Shown here: positions 11,571-21,635 of the stretch, piece by piece
Layout of the letters: every line of letters starts with the position of its first letter
Position numbering within the stretch: position 1 is the stretch's first letter
Assembly: GCA_002633005.1 (NCBI GenBank)
Contig: NMRA01000275.1
Span: 397,827-461,826, forward strand
DNA length: 64,000 bases
Source of the DNA: Phoronis australis
Lineage: Eukaryota; Phoronida; Phoronidae
Direction: 5' to 3'
Notes under the pieces: model-generated
What the model was told of the DNA's origin: nothing
Databases searched by the model: none
Seen by the model: only the letters and a program-made list of their open reading frames with translations
Position numbers and translations under genes: made by a program

Positions 11571-11864
11571 TTATTCTCTTTCTAAAAAATTGGGAAACTT
11601 GCTGACAAATGTCTGTCCAGTTTCTAATTTTATAAATGCAACTAGGCATTTAATGTCCTTAACAAAGATAGGTTTCATATCATTGTCAACTGACACACAC
11701 AAGACATGTGTCAAATGAGGCAGCTTAACATTTTCTACCACGGAAAGTCTTTTGACAATGGCTAAAAAGGCAAATTCATCATCGTGTAATGTAACATGTA
11801 GAAAATACTTGATCTGTGCGAAACTGTTGTTATTCAGTAATACAGTGTAACTATTTCTTCGCAT
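11571..11864 (-). pseudogene. Unrecognised ORF fragment inside insertion J
   Basis: An open frame of 97 codons encodes a mixed alpha/beta-looking, non-repetitive protein piece (FLHVTLHDDEFAFLAIVKRL, then VLCVSVDNDMKPIF, ending KFPNFLERE). A neighbouring frame up to 12060 holds TTVYIWEGISAVGH-like sequence that may belong to the same decayed protein. I recall similar C-terminal tails in uncharacterised transposon-linked proteins of animals but cannot name a family. No catalytic motif is visible. Confidence 0.3.
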
Positions 11865-12099
11865 TACTTTCTTATACTCTTTAGAATGGATAACAAGGAA
11901 ATACGTTTAAAAATTGCGGCAGTCCGAACAGGTATAGCAAGGTAATCTTTGACTAAATTAGGTACATTAAAGGGTGTCATATGACCAACAGCAGAAATAC
12001 CCTCCCAAATATATACAGTGGTACTTTTGACATGTTCTAGTTCTACGACCCAAACACCTCTGAGAGGGCGTGTAAGTGGAACCTTCCTGGGGAGTGTTT

Positions 12100-12690
12100 C
12101 AGTCTGTACAACATCAAAACAGTATTAAGATCATTTGACTTCTTTAACAGATTTTTCAAAACTTTAACTCCCGCCTCAGCTTTACCGCTGCCCTGAGGCC
12201 AATACGGGGAGGAAGTCACATGATCAACGTCATGCTGTTTGCAAAATGTCGTAAAATCAAAACTGATGAATTGGAGCCCATTATCAGTGAGGAGAACCTC
12301 AGGAACACCATAACGAGTGAAATGAGCGGCCGTTTTGCTAATAACTGTCTCAGTGAGAGTATCAGGAAGACGATCAACTTCTATAAAATCTGAGAAATGA
12401 TCTACTGTAAGCAGATAATTAGTGTTCTTGAAGTGAAACAAGTCTTGACTAACAAACTGCCAAGGATAATCAGGAATGGGTTGAGACAACATTGGCTGAG
12501 AGCGACTTTCCCTAGAATATTCTGCACACTTACCTCAACTATAACATTTGTCCCTTATTGCTGCTTGCATGCCTGGCCAAAATATGATATTTTTTGCAAA
12601 GCGAACACAACTCTCGGCCCCCTGATGAGATGCATGCACTTTATCTAACATCTCCTTGCGCAAACCGGTTGGCACCACTGCCTGTAGACC
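12100..12690 (-). pseudogene. Element D integrase: zinc domain and catalytic core
   Basis: A His-Cys zinc domain reads down from 12690 (VHASHQGAE, then Cys pairs near 12530). The core follows: YPWQFVSQDLFHF with the first Asp, VPEVLLTDNGLQF with the second, and GSGKAEAGVKVLKN with the Glu. After LMLYR the frame breaks at insertion J near 12090 and resumes at 10560. All three acidic catalytic residues are still present. Confidence 0.8.
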
Positions 12691-12693
12691 TCT

Positions 12694-13356
12694 TTAAATT
12701 ACTCCACCGGAAACTGATAATTCATCCCTAAAACTCCAATAAGGCGATACATCATTGTCCACAAACTTTTTAGTGGACGAACAGCCTGTTGTGATATAAA
12801 TCAGCAACTGCCTTATAACACGATCGAGCCTTGTAGCAGTCTTCAGACTAGAAGCAGTCTTGGGCTTTAACCTAACATTTGGCAAGTTATCTGCCATCAT
12901 AACATCTAACCTTAATACCTGAAACTCTGGGGAGTTGGAATTAATATCCGACAGAGGAGCTCTCGAAAGGGTGTCCGCTAGGACCAACGATTTCCCTTTC
13001 TTGTAAACAACAGATATGTTGTATTGCTGAAGGCACATCATGAGCCTTTGCAGACGTTTTGGTGCTTTGGTCAAAGATTTTTTGAAAATACTCTCTAAGG
13101 GCTGGTGATCAGCATGAACAACAGTCTGATGGCCAAAAAGCCACAAGCGCCATTTCTCGCATGCCACACATATGGCCAACGTCTCCTTCTCAATCTGTAC
13201 CCATGAACACTCATTGGGTCGCATCTGGCAAGACGCATACGCTACCGGTTGTAAGCAACCCTCTACATTTGGCTGCATTAAACATGCACCTAAAGCCGTG
13301 TCCGATGCGTCTGTCGGAAGGACTATAGGCTTACTAGGGTAAAAAACCCCAGACAA
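12694..13356 (-). pseudogene. Element D RNase H
   Basis: One long open frame begins near PIVLPTDASDTALGACLMQ, the first RNase H strand with its Asp. It continues through PVAYASCQM, IEKETLAICVACEKW with the second acidic residue, VHADHQPLESIF and GKSLVLADTLSRAPL. A spacer leads into the integrase. This is the best-preserved part of element D. Confidence 0.85.
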
Positions 13357-13838
13357 GGTGCCGAAGCAAGTTGATTCTTGGCATGCTGGAATGCTAAGTC
13401 ACAAGCCGGAGTCCATACAAAGGGAACATCCAGTTTAGTCAAATTATGTAATGGGTGAATAGTCTCATACAATGATGAACAAAACATATTCAAATAGGTA
13501 ACCATACCCATGAATCTCTGAACATCCTTCTTATCAACAGGAGTTGGCATATCTGTTATTGAACGAAATAACATGACACCGGTAGCCTCAGGTTTAAGGT
13601 CTACCCGGACTTCATAGTCCTTTAAACACCCTAACTCCGGTGAAAACACATCAGCATACTGCTTACACAGATCACCCAAACTATCAACAGATACCGCATT
13701 AACCGAAAACTCCTGCTCCCAGTTAATGTTCAGTTTACGTAACCAATTACGACCTATCAATGGAGTACAGTCTCCTTTTACCACCACTAATGGCAATTTC
13801 TCCGTAACATCTTTGACATTAGTATCTGCTGTCATCAC
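13323..13838 (-). pseudogene. Element D protease end joined to RT, with the RT catalytic core deleted
   Basis: The frame runs from the end of the protease (PLIGRNWL) into the RT N-terminus (YADVFSPELGCLKDYEV, near 13620). It then jumps directly to the RT thumb (VDKKDVQRFMGMVTYLN, near 13520) and the RT-RNase H connection (VPFVWTPACDLAF). The fingers-palm segment of about 150-200 residues, including the YxDD box, is absent although the reading frame stays open. An element like this could not reverse-transcribe itself. Confidence 0.75.
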
Positions 13839-13840
13839 CC

Positions 13841-14811
13841 CTACAATGTCAAGACTGTTGTTACTAAGGCAATGAATTTAACATCTGCTGCCTGCAGGGT
13901 GTCATCGGGTTTCCGAAACAAAGAGTAGGTACTCTCCCCTATGCAAGACGCGATCGCACCAGTGTCCAGTTCCATGTACAATTTCTGCCCATTGACAAAC
14001 ACTGGCATCATGAACTTCTTATCGCTCGCGATACCTAAATCAATGTCAACTGTACCCGAGTCAATATGGAACAAACCGTACTCACCGATATCCGCTTCCG
14101 CACCACGTGACACTGAATTCATGGGCTTACCTCCCTTGATCTTGTAGCACACAGTCAAGTGCCCCACTTGATTATATTTGCTGCAAACCGCATTCTTTTT
14201 TGGGCACTTGTTCGCAAAGTGTCCAACCACGTTACACCGGAAACATCGTTTCTCCTGGGACGTACTGGGTCCCCGTTGTTTCCTATCCTGTTTCCCCCAA
14301 CCATGTTGCTTGTGTTTGTCAGTTCCCTTATCTACTCCATGGATCGTCCCATGAGCTCGTTGTCTGTCACCGTACACAACTAAATCACCTGTTGTGCAAT
14401 TTCCACTGCCTTGTTGAAAGTCAACTTTAATCCATCTGTGCTTTTCAACAATTTTGTAACCGCTGACTACAATTTCACACCCTGGATGAGTTGGTCCACC
14501 AACATTTCATCGAGTCTCTGCCCGAACTCACACTTCCGAGCAGCCTGTTTAAATTGGACACTGTAGTCTAACACTGACTCATTAGACTCCCTCACAATCA
14601 CCCGAAATTTGGCTCTCTCCGTGCGTGCATTCGTAGTTCCTCCATAATGGGAACTCAACAGCGCAATCAGCTCTTCAAAGCTTTTCTCCGACGGCTTATC
14701 GGAGGCGCTCAGATTCTTCAGAACCTGGTACTGTCCTGGCGAAAACCCTGTGATCAATGAATGAACTTTCAGCTCATTTGCAGTCTTTTCAAGTACAAAG
14801 TAGCTCTCCAA
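13841..14811 (-). pseudogene. Element D Gag with zinc knuckles and start of protease
   Basis: The capsid part (14811-14467) has the FKQAARKCEFGQRLDEMLVDQ block typical of Gypsy Gag. A spacer with stops leads to 14377-13841. There CFRCNVVGHFANKC is a perfect C-x2-C-x4-H-x4-C knuckle, and CSKYNQVGHLTVC is a second knuckle that lost one Cys. The protease active site LDTGAIASCIGE follows, and the coding continues in another frame at 13838. The gene begins shortly after the primer binding site at 14857-14873. Confidence 0.75.
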
Positions 14812-14856
14812 CCGTTCCAGGAATGCAGATCGAGTTTTGGGGGTTTGTTTTCGCTA

Positions 14857-14873
14857 TCCCACTCCTGACACCA
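14857..14873 (-). other. Element D primer binding site, tRNA-Leu type
   Basis: On the minus strand TGGTGTCAGGAGTGGGA is the exact complement of a eukaryotic tRNA-Leu 3' end (TCCCACTCCTGACA plus CCA). It lies just upstream of the Gag of element D, where minus-strand DNA synthesis would be primed. Confidence 0.75.
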
Positions 14874-15007
14874 GTTAAGTTATAATGCGCAGATGTTTGA
14901 CGATTATTATCGTTAAAGAATAAACAGGTATTCTAGAGACGCCATCTTTATTCTACACTGGCCCAAGTGACGCCTATCGGTCACATGACATAACTACACC
15001 ACTAACA
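14874..15007 (-). repeat. Candidate element D 5' LTR
   Basis: The 134 bp upstream of the primer binding site start TGTTAGTGGTG and end ACTTAAC on the minus strand, with AATAAA in the middle. The first bases can also be read as the end of the RNase H of element E (DALSRLPVGGNGDS), so the true LTR start could be nearer 14989 (TGTCATGTGACC). Confidence 0.45.
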
Positions 15008-16135
15008 CTATCCCCATTACCACCAACTGGTAATCTGGACAAGGCATCTGTTGCATTTTGTGAACCTGGTCTATACTTCACTGTAAAATTAAATGGCAGT
15101 AACCGCAAGGCCCACCGCTGAGGAAACCTTTCCCTTATATGAATAAATGATTTTCAAAACCTTGTGGTCAGTAGTTAATTCAAAGGGTAACCCAAGAAGA
15201 TATATGCGAAATTTCTCGCAACCCCAAACACAAGTGAGAGCCTCTTTTTCGCTCTGACAATGCTGTCTCTCTACATCACTGAAAGATCTGCTCGCATAAC
15301 TGACAGGTTTGAACTTGCCATCACTCTGTTTCTGAGTTAAAATACACTCAATACCCACGGAACTGGCATCTACAACAAGTTTCGTATCAACACCCTGAGT
15401 AAAAGGAGCAAGAGACTCAGCATTTGAAATCATTTCTTTTAATTGCATGAAAGCATCTACTTGAGCCCTGCCCCATACCCATTTCTCACTAGATCTGGTT
15501 AGCCGTTGCAGAGGTTCGGCTACACTAGTGGCTAATTTGGAATAAACTCTGTACATCAATTCACCAAGCCTAAGAAAGCTCCTATCTTTGCCAACTTTAG
15601 TTCAGTACTACCATAAATGATAATATCATCTGCTATGTTTCTAGCACCTGGGCAGTCCTGGAGCATCTGATTAATAATAAACTGGTATTGCTCCGGTGCG
15701 TAGGATGCACCAAAAAGCATTAATTCTTTTGTATCTGTACAATCCTTAGTGTGCTGTAATGGTTGTTATTGCACGAGAATCGGTATCCAGCTCAATTTTA
15801 TGGAACCCTAGTTTTAAATTGATTTTGCCTGCATGTCCAATAGTATTTCCTTCACTGTAGAAATCAGATTGTAGAATTAAGATAAAAGACATATTAATAA
15901 ATATATTCCACTAATATTCAACTACAAACATAATATTCCAAATCAGAGAGCGTCGTCATGAACGTGATGTTAAATATCGCGTATGTGACACGGATGCCTT
16001 TCCCTAACTATTGCCTGATTTGGAATTCTCATGGCTACACAAATTCTGACATCATTTTGCCCTGGTTTAGGAACAACAAGAATAGGAGTTATCCAAGGGG
16101 TGGGGCCTGAAACTCTCTCTGTCACGTCTAGTGAC
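15008..16135 (-). pseudogene. Element E RT and RNase H
   Basis: Reading down from 16135, an RT N-terminal part carries VSGPTPWITPILVVPKPGQND, followed by a disordered AT-rich stretch (15850-15960). The palm has KIELDTDSRAITT near 15790 and NIADDIIIYG, with the catalytic Asp pair encoded at 15625-15630. RNase H at 15559-15089 has TKLVVDASSVGIECILTQ, KPVSYASRSFSDVE and TTDHKVLKIIY, ending TDALSRLP. Frameshifts break the palm. The RT is split by element F; its first part continues at 21817. E could be the upstream half of element B, since both miss exactly the complementary parts. Confidence 0.75.
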
Positions 16136-16140
16136 TCAAG

Positions 16141-16316
16141 TGTGATGACCGAATGTATCAACTAAAGCGATCACATTTACGATATATGTATTTATTAGCA
16201 CAACCATGAGTTTACATGCGTTCTGGCCAACAGCCAGACCCCAACTGGACCACGAGGTCTCTAACAACTTGACTAGACGGAAGACACGCCCATTACATAC
16301 TAAGACAGTTACCACA
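16141..16316 (-). repeat. Element F 3' LTR
   Basis: 176 bp with TGTGGTAACTG start and CATCACA end on the minus strand, and an AATAAA signal near the middle. It is preceded on the minus strand by the purine-rich TAAGAAAAGGGGAGT at 16317-16331. Confidence 0.9.
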
Positions 16317-16343
16317 ACTCCCCTTTTCTTATGTTTGAACTAC

Positions 16344-17510
16344 CTACAATTTTAATCTAATTGGGGGTTTTGATACACGCCCCGAACGACACAATCCCCC
16401 GCCGAAAACATCAGTTCCACTAACAGTGTCCGTTTGGCCAGGGTCTGTGCCTGGAACAGGAGCCGACTCAGCCAACGCGTCCCTGGTAACCTCCTGCTCA
16501 GCCTCAGCGACAACACAATCCTTCACTTGGTCATGTGACAGTTTCTGCGCAAACTGTTTACTCACGACGTTAATGCCTGGTCTCATGTTATCCAAACGTG
16601 AACGCATTTTCCGACGATACAATATCTCGCAAGGCGGTTTGCCAGTGGTACTTAATGCGGAGTCAACCGGTACCACATCAACATTTTTAGTCTAGTGTTC
16701 AAAGTTCCGCCTTTGATCTTCTTCAACCCTTCTTTCACAATCTGGACAGCTCGCTCGCATAGACCATTAGACGCAAGATGGTATGGTGCGACTAATATCT
16801 GTTTCACCATATTACTCCTCAGAAAATCTGCAAACTCCACACTAGTAAAGCATGATCCATTGTCACTCACTATCATACGGGGTACATCATGATCAGCAAA
16901 TGACCGCCACAGACTCTCAATGGTCGCGGCCGATGACGATGAATGGTTGACGTGCACGTCAATCGATTTTGATTTCGCATCAATGACCACTAATAACATC
17001 TTTCCCTCTATCAGGCCAGTGTAATCGATGTGTAAGCGTTCCCATGGTTCACCAGGTTCTGTCCAAGGGTGCAAAGGAGCTTCTAGTGGCGATTTACGAC
17101 ACTGGCGGCACTCGGAACAACCGCGCACCACACTTTCTATCTCCTTGTCTAGATTGGGCCACCAAACATAAGATCTTGCCAGATCGTGAAATGCCCAAAT
17201 GAGCTTCATGCAGCTTATTCATAGCACAAGAGCGGAGCGATGGGGGTATCACCACACGACATCCCCACAACAAACAATTATCCTCAATACTCAGTTCATT
17301 GCAATGATAGCTGTACGGACGGAATTTGCCATCGGATACGTTGTCGGGCCACCCAAATTTTACAAAATATAATACTTTCGACAACGTTGGATCCCTTGCA
17401 GTTAAGCGTTTCACTTCGTGTACATTGGCCGACATATTTCCCAGTTGACCCTTCAACCAATTTACGTGGCCTGGGATTTCAGAATTCTTTGGAACGTCGC
17501 TGACAGGCAA
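16344..17510 (-). pseudogene. Element F integrase
   Basis: The connection and zinc domain lie at 17510-17120 (KLHEAHLGISRSG, then ECRQCRKSP with the Cys pair). The core carries RLHIDYTGLIEGKMLLVVIDA, VPRMIVSDNGSCFTS and ASNGLCERAVQIVKEG, so all three acidic residues are intact. It ends with WYRLTPH, a short linker and a hydrophilic tail (16676-16344) that stops just before the polypurine tract. A frame change near 17200 separates zinc domain and core. There is no long GPY/F domain, unlike element B. Confidence 0.85.
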
Positions 17511-17594
17511 ACGACTGAGGCCGTCGGCATTTGCTAATTTCTCGCCCGGTTTATATTTGATGGTATACTTGTACGCTGACAGAATCAGAGACCA

Positions 17595-17897
17595 TCACTT
17601 TAACCTGTCAGATGCCATCTGTGGTATAGCTTTATCCGGGCTAAAAATGATTAGCAATGGTTTGTGGTCCGACTTGATTGAAAATTCCTGTCCATACAGG
17701 AACTGATTGAAATGTTTGAGTCCAAATACAATCGCAGACCCTTCTTTATCTAACTGACTGTAGTTCTTCTCGGTTATCGTTAAAGTTCGCGACGCAAATG
17801 CAATTGGGCGTTCCGAGCCATCGCTGAAATCGCGGGAAATAACAGCACCAAGGCCATACGGTGAAGCATCGCATGCCAACACTAACGGCATTGGCAT
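17595..17897 (-). pseudogene. Element F RNase H
   Basis: The open frame has MPLVLACDASPYGLGAVISR with the first catalytic Asp, RPIAFASRTLTITEKNYSQL with the Glu-region helix after it, and IKSDHKPLLIIFSPDKAIPQ. It continues, after a stop, into the connection to the integrase (ANADGLSRLPV near 17520). Its upstream end at about 17897 is the junction with fragment G, because the expected RT end is found at 19440. Confidence 0.8.
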
Positions 17898-18832
17898 GTG
17901 TGCTGCTGCGGAGCCTGCACGTTTGTTTCAGGGTCAGGGGACATGATGCCATTCTGAGCGACTGTCATCGTGACGGACTCACCAATTTTGGGGAAGTCCG
18001 GCGATATTGTGCCAAGGTTGGTACATACCTCTCGACTGAGGAACACTTTTCTGGTTGTGTCAGTTATGTACACTATGGCTTTCGTGTGCATCGGTTTCTG
18101 CGATGGTCCGCGACCAGAAAAGTGGAGTAGGGTGGCACCAAGGATGTTAATGTCGCCGTTGTTGGCCGCATGCATCTTCATGGTGACAGGGAGTAGGTCA
18201 CGCTGGGAGAGACCTAGTTGTTGAAGCGTGTTGAGGCCGGCGAGGCAGCTCTGGCAGCCTGTGTCTGCCAGGCAGTGTATAACGACTGGGGTGGTGCAGT
18301 GTGAAGTAGGGAAGCCAAGTTGTTCGAAGTCGCTGTTGTCAGCCAAGGTAACTGAGAGTTGTACCGTGGGTTGCGGTTTCGATGCTTGGCGTCGCCACGT
18401 GTCGTTAAGACTATCGTACAGGTGATGGTCGAGTTGTATCGTTGTGTGTGACTGTGTATTACCTGTCATGTGGCAGAACACCCCACAGAGTTGGTCAAAG
18501 ACTGCACTCTCATTGTTGGGAGGGGGCTTGCCTTTGGGGTTGTCCTTACTCCGACATACGGATTCGAAGTGGTGGGGTCTGTTGCAAGACAGGCAGGTGT
18601 GCCCGTAGGCGGGACAGTTCTGTCGACGGGCTTGTGCAGGGGCACTACGACCATGCCCTGTTTGACCACAGTAGGTGCAATTTGTGCTTTTGTGGGATGT
18701 CGTATCTCTTTTGTTGCGGCGGTATAAGCTGGTGGCATCTGTTTGGACGACTGGGGGGTCTAGTAGACGTGAGGCAGACCGTTTGCCAGATTCTTTGGCT
18801 TCGACAAACTGGAACACTTGCTCAAGAGACAT
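17882..18832 (-). CDS. Gag-protease ORF of fragment G, inserted in element F
   Basis: A 316-codon frame is open without stops. It has a basic spacer, then NCTYCGQTGHGRSAPAQARRQ and CPAYGHTCLSCNRPHHFESVC, the paired knuckle type in which the second runs C-x2-C-x4-H-x4-C. The protease follows with VIHCLADTGCQSCLAGLNTL and a long fold continuing past VYITDTTRKVFLSREVC. The ORF ends at the join with element F RNase H at about 17890. The capsid part would lie in the N gap. The same knuckle class appears at 77-403. Its intactness suggests G arrived later than its host element. How only Gag-protease came to sit here cannot be seen because of the gap. Confidence 0.75.
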   Translation of the reverse strand: MSLEQVFQFVEAKESGKRSASRLLDPPVVQTDATSLYRRNKRDTTSHKSTNCTYCGQTGHGRSAPAQARRQNCPAYGHTCLSCNRPHHFESVCRSKDNPKGKPPPNNESAVFDQLCGVFCHMTGNTQSHTTIQLDHHLYDSLNDTWRRQASKPQPTVQLSVTLADNSDFEQLGFPTSHCTTPVVIHCLADTGCQSCLAGLNTLQQLGLSQRDLLPVTMKMHAANNGDINILGATLLHFSGRGPSQKPMHTKAIVYITDTTRKVFLSREVCTNLGTISPDFPKIGESVTMTVAQNGIMSPDPETNVQAPQQHTCQCR

Positions 18833-18901
18833 GTCCTGGTTTTTGTCACCGAGGAGATCCAGCTGAATCTCTGGGTCGGCTAAACCCCTTATGAGAACAT
18901 C

Positions 18902-19329
18902 NNNNNNNNNNNNNNNNNNNNNNNNNNNNNNNNNNNNNNNNNNNNNNNNNNNNNNNNNNNNNNNNNNNNNNNNNNNNNNNNNNNNNNNNNNNNNNNNNNN
19001 NNNNNNNNNNNNNNNNNNNNNNNNNNNNNNNNNNNNNNNNNNNNNNNNNNNNNNNNNNNNNNNNNNNNNNNNNNNNNNNNNNNNNNNNNNNNNNNNNNNN
19101 NNNNNNNNNNNNNNNNNNNNNNNNNNNNNNNNNNNNNNNNNNNNNNNNNNNNNNNNNNNNNNNNNNNNNNNNNNNNNNNNNNNNNNNNNNNNNNNNNNNN
19201 NNNNNNNNNNNNNNNNNNNNNNNNNNNNNNNNNNNNNNNNNNNNNNNNNNNNNNNNNNNNNNNNNNNNNNNNNNNNNNNNNNNNNNNNNNNNNNNNNNNN
19301 NNNNNNNNNNNNNNNNNNNNNNNNNNNNN
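18902..19329. other. Assembly gap (428 Ns)
   Basis: A run of undetermined bases inside fragment G. The right flank starts with a GA dinucleotide run (19330-19341), which may have stopped assembly. The bases between 19342 and 19437 read on neither the element F nor the G coding frame and may be an LTR or untranslated part of G. Confidence 0.99.
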
Positions 19330-19439
19330 AGAGAGAGAGAATGCTTTAATTTAGCGAGACTCGTTAGTCATGGAATCCACTTCCTGTCCGTGACTAGTGA
19401 CCTCTATTGGGTAAAGGTGAATATTCTATAGTTTGGACA

Positions 19440-20588
19440 GATCAAAATGAGTCAACACAGTCTCTGACGACATTATAACTTTAGACTCGCGGAAAGCACG
19501 GTCTTCGTCCTGTGACCCAAGTTCACGCTACATTTTTACGTAGTAGCCTATACAACGGTGCCAATCAGGTGGATGCGTTCCGTATGTATTTACCATGATA
19601 GTAGTTCAGCATACCCAGGTATGCTCGGAGCTCAGTAACGCTTCTCTGTACGGGGGCGTCACGAATCGCACAAATTTTCTCATCCGTCAGAGGTAGTCCA
19701 TCCCTGTCTATTCTGTTCCTCAAGTATACAGTTTCATCTTGCAAGAAATTGCATTTATCCATTGTTTAAACGCAAACCAGCATCTGATAGACTGCAGCAC
19801 AGTTCTTAAATTTTCAAAGTGTTCCTGTCTGTTTTTGCCCGTGACCACAATGTCGTCCAGATATACCACTACTCCAGGTATACCTTGTAACAATGTATCA
19901 ATGGTGTGCTGCCAAATACTCGGGCTCGAGTGTACTCCAAAAGCAAGATGGTTGTTTTGATACAATCCACGGTGGGTATTAATAGTCAAATATTCCTTTG
20001 ACGGCTCGTCTACCGACATTTGCAAATATGCATTACTCAAACTTGTCCAATTTTGAAAATTGAACGCCTTGTGCAACCTCAACCTGAAGCTCATCTGTTC
20101 TTGGGATCGGGAACTTATCCAACAATGCCACCTGATTGACAGTTATGCGAAAATCACTGCACACCCAGATTTTTCCATTAGATTTTACTATAGGCACGAT
20201 AGGCGTTGCCCAGTTTGAAAACTGCACTTTACTGATTACGCCAATTGCCTACAGATGGTCTAATTTCTCATCCTCCTTTGACTGCAGGGCAAACGGTACG
20301 GGGCTGGCCTTGAAAAATCTCGGCTTAGCATTTGGTGGAAGATGGATAGTTGCCACAAAATCTTTGAGGTTACCAAGTTCATCAGCTAACAGATGCGAGT
20401 ACGATTTCAACAACGCATCAATATCCTTGCCAAATAATTTGTTAACAGATTTCCATTCGGACTGCAACATGTGGCTCCAATCTGGCACTAGCAATTCTCT
20501 CAACCAATCCCGTCCAAGCAAACTCGGCTCTAGCTGGTACCACCAACAACGGCAAGTCGTGTAACTGACCATTAACCGAGACATTAAC
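19440..20588 (-). pseudogene. Element F reverse transcriptase
   Basis: The N-terminal part reads LLGRDWLRELL, YSHLLADELGNLKDF and IHLPPNAKPRFFKASPVPFA near 20540-20290. SNWATPIVPIVKSNGKIWVCSDFR lies at 20220-20150. FSKLDKFE is then out of frame with WTSLSNAYLQMSVDEPSKEY. GVVVYLDDIVVTGKN carries the YLDD box, with the two Asp codons at 19852-19857. The thumb LRAYLGMLNYYHGKYI lies at 19650-19590 and the end MSSETVLTHFDLSKL near 19440. Several frame changes occur. Downstream coding resumes only at 17897 beyond fragment G. Confidence 0.85.
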
Positions 20589-21618
20589 TCACGCCTTGCC
20601 TTGTAACGTGTTCTTAGACTTTGTATATGTAAATAAATTATCATTCGCGCTATCCAGTTCTGGCTTGTCGCGCCCGAAGTGACTGTCAAAAACTGATCTG
20701 CAGACAATGGTTTGCGGCGAACCAGTGTCAACCTCGAACTCGAGAGGTTTGCCACCCACACATATTGTGGTGACCACAGGCGGTTCCATTTGAACAGCAC
20801 TGAGCAAATTGTTCAAGAAGGAGCCATCTCCATCTAAATAATTTGTGCGGCCAGATTTTCGTCCAGATTTGACATGTACCTTACAAGCTTTTTTGATATG
20901 CCCCTTTCGCCACAAGCATAACACGACGCCTCAATGAAACCACATTGCGAAGGGTCATGACTACCCCAACAACAAAAACATTTCGTCTTACCGTACGTGG
21001 TGCCGTTGGTCAGCTTGCTTGGACTTGGGCTTGAATCTCCTGGGCTGAATCTGATTAACTTGATGAGGCTGGGGGCTGCAGTTCGATATTAAACCGATGT
21101 TCGAGGCTGCCGCCTCCATGCTGACACAGGTGTCGTATGCTTTTGCGAACGTTAGGTTTTGGATCGCAAACAGCCGCTTTTACATATCCACATTTTGGAC
21201 ACTGCAGATCAGACGGTCGTAACATGTCATTGAGTGTATCTCCAAAGTCGCATGTCGCCGCTAACTCCTGAAGCCGACTAACAAAACTTGCTATGGACTC
21301 CGGTTTTTCACGAACTGCGGAGTTAACTTGAAACGACTCACAATCGGATTCGGTGTAGGCGCAAAGTGTTCAGTTAACTTTTTGATACAGCTGTGAAAAC
21401 GTTTCGTCAACTGGCTTATCCGGCTGTATTAGTTTTCGGAGCAATTGATATGTCTCTGAACCGCACGTGGTCAAAAATATTGCGCGCTTCTTCTCCGCCT
21501 TATCAATATCGTTTGCCACAACGTAGAACTCCAGTCTTTCCACATAACTCGACCAAGTCTCAACTTGTGCGTTAAAAGCACTAACTGTACCGTGAGCGGC
21601 CATAACGTTTCTTGTCAT
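20589..21618 (-). pseudogene. Element F Gag and protease
   Basis: Gag starts with the Met codon at 21618, just after the primer binding site. It has the WSSYVERLEFYVVANDIDKAEKKRA block of Gypsy capsids (21550-21480) and TYQLLRKLIQPDKP. A zinc-knuckle region with degraded frame lies near 20960-20890 (CLWRKGHIKKACKVH). The protease follows with LEFEVDTGSPQTIVC near 20740. Protease and RT lie in different frames. Stops between 21370 and 20930 show decay. Confidence 0.8.
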
Positions 21619-21635
21619 TTATCCTCGTCGCCAAA
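21619..21635 (-). other. Element F candidate primer binding site
   Basis: On the minus strand the LTR end CATCACA is followed by TTTGGCGACGAGGATAAA. TGG three bases after the LTR is the expected start of a primer binding site. The near-identical TTTTGGTGACGAGGATG follows the LTR at 24082. I do not assign the tRNA. Confidence 0.6.

Larger units (their letters stand above)
10565..12090. mobile_element. Insertion J, splitting the element D integrase
   Basis: This 1.5 kb lies between two pieces of one integrase. Its left 320 bp is packed with TGACTGA motifs and the 14-bp palindrome TCAGTCATGACTGA. Its right third encodes on the minus strand a protein fragment unlike any retroelement domain (11571-11864, with related coding further up to about 12060). 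Subterminal repeats next to one end are typical of some DNA transposons. I found no matching inverted terminus at the right side, so class and exact ends stay open. Confidence 0.5.

Noticed and set aside
9838-15007. Matching LTR pair for element D
   Set aside because: Both candidates start TGTTAG and follow purine runs, but the rest of their sequences do not align, so they are listed separately with low confidence.
17861-18894. Several plus-strand frames of 60-150 codons opposite the G Gag-protease ORF
   Set aside because: Shadows of the minus-strand gene; no domain or start context.
18891-19349. Plus-strand open frame spanning the N gap
   Set aside because: Produced entirely by undetermined bases.
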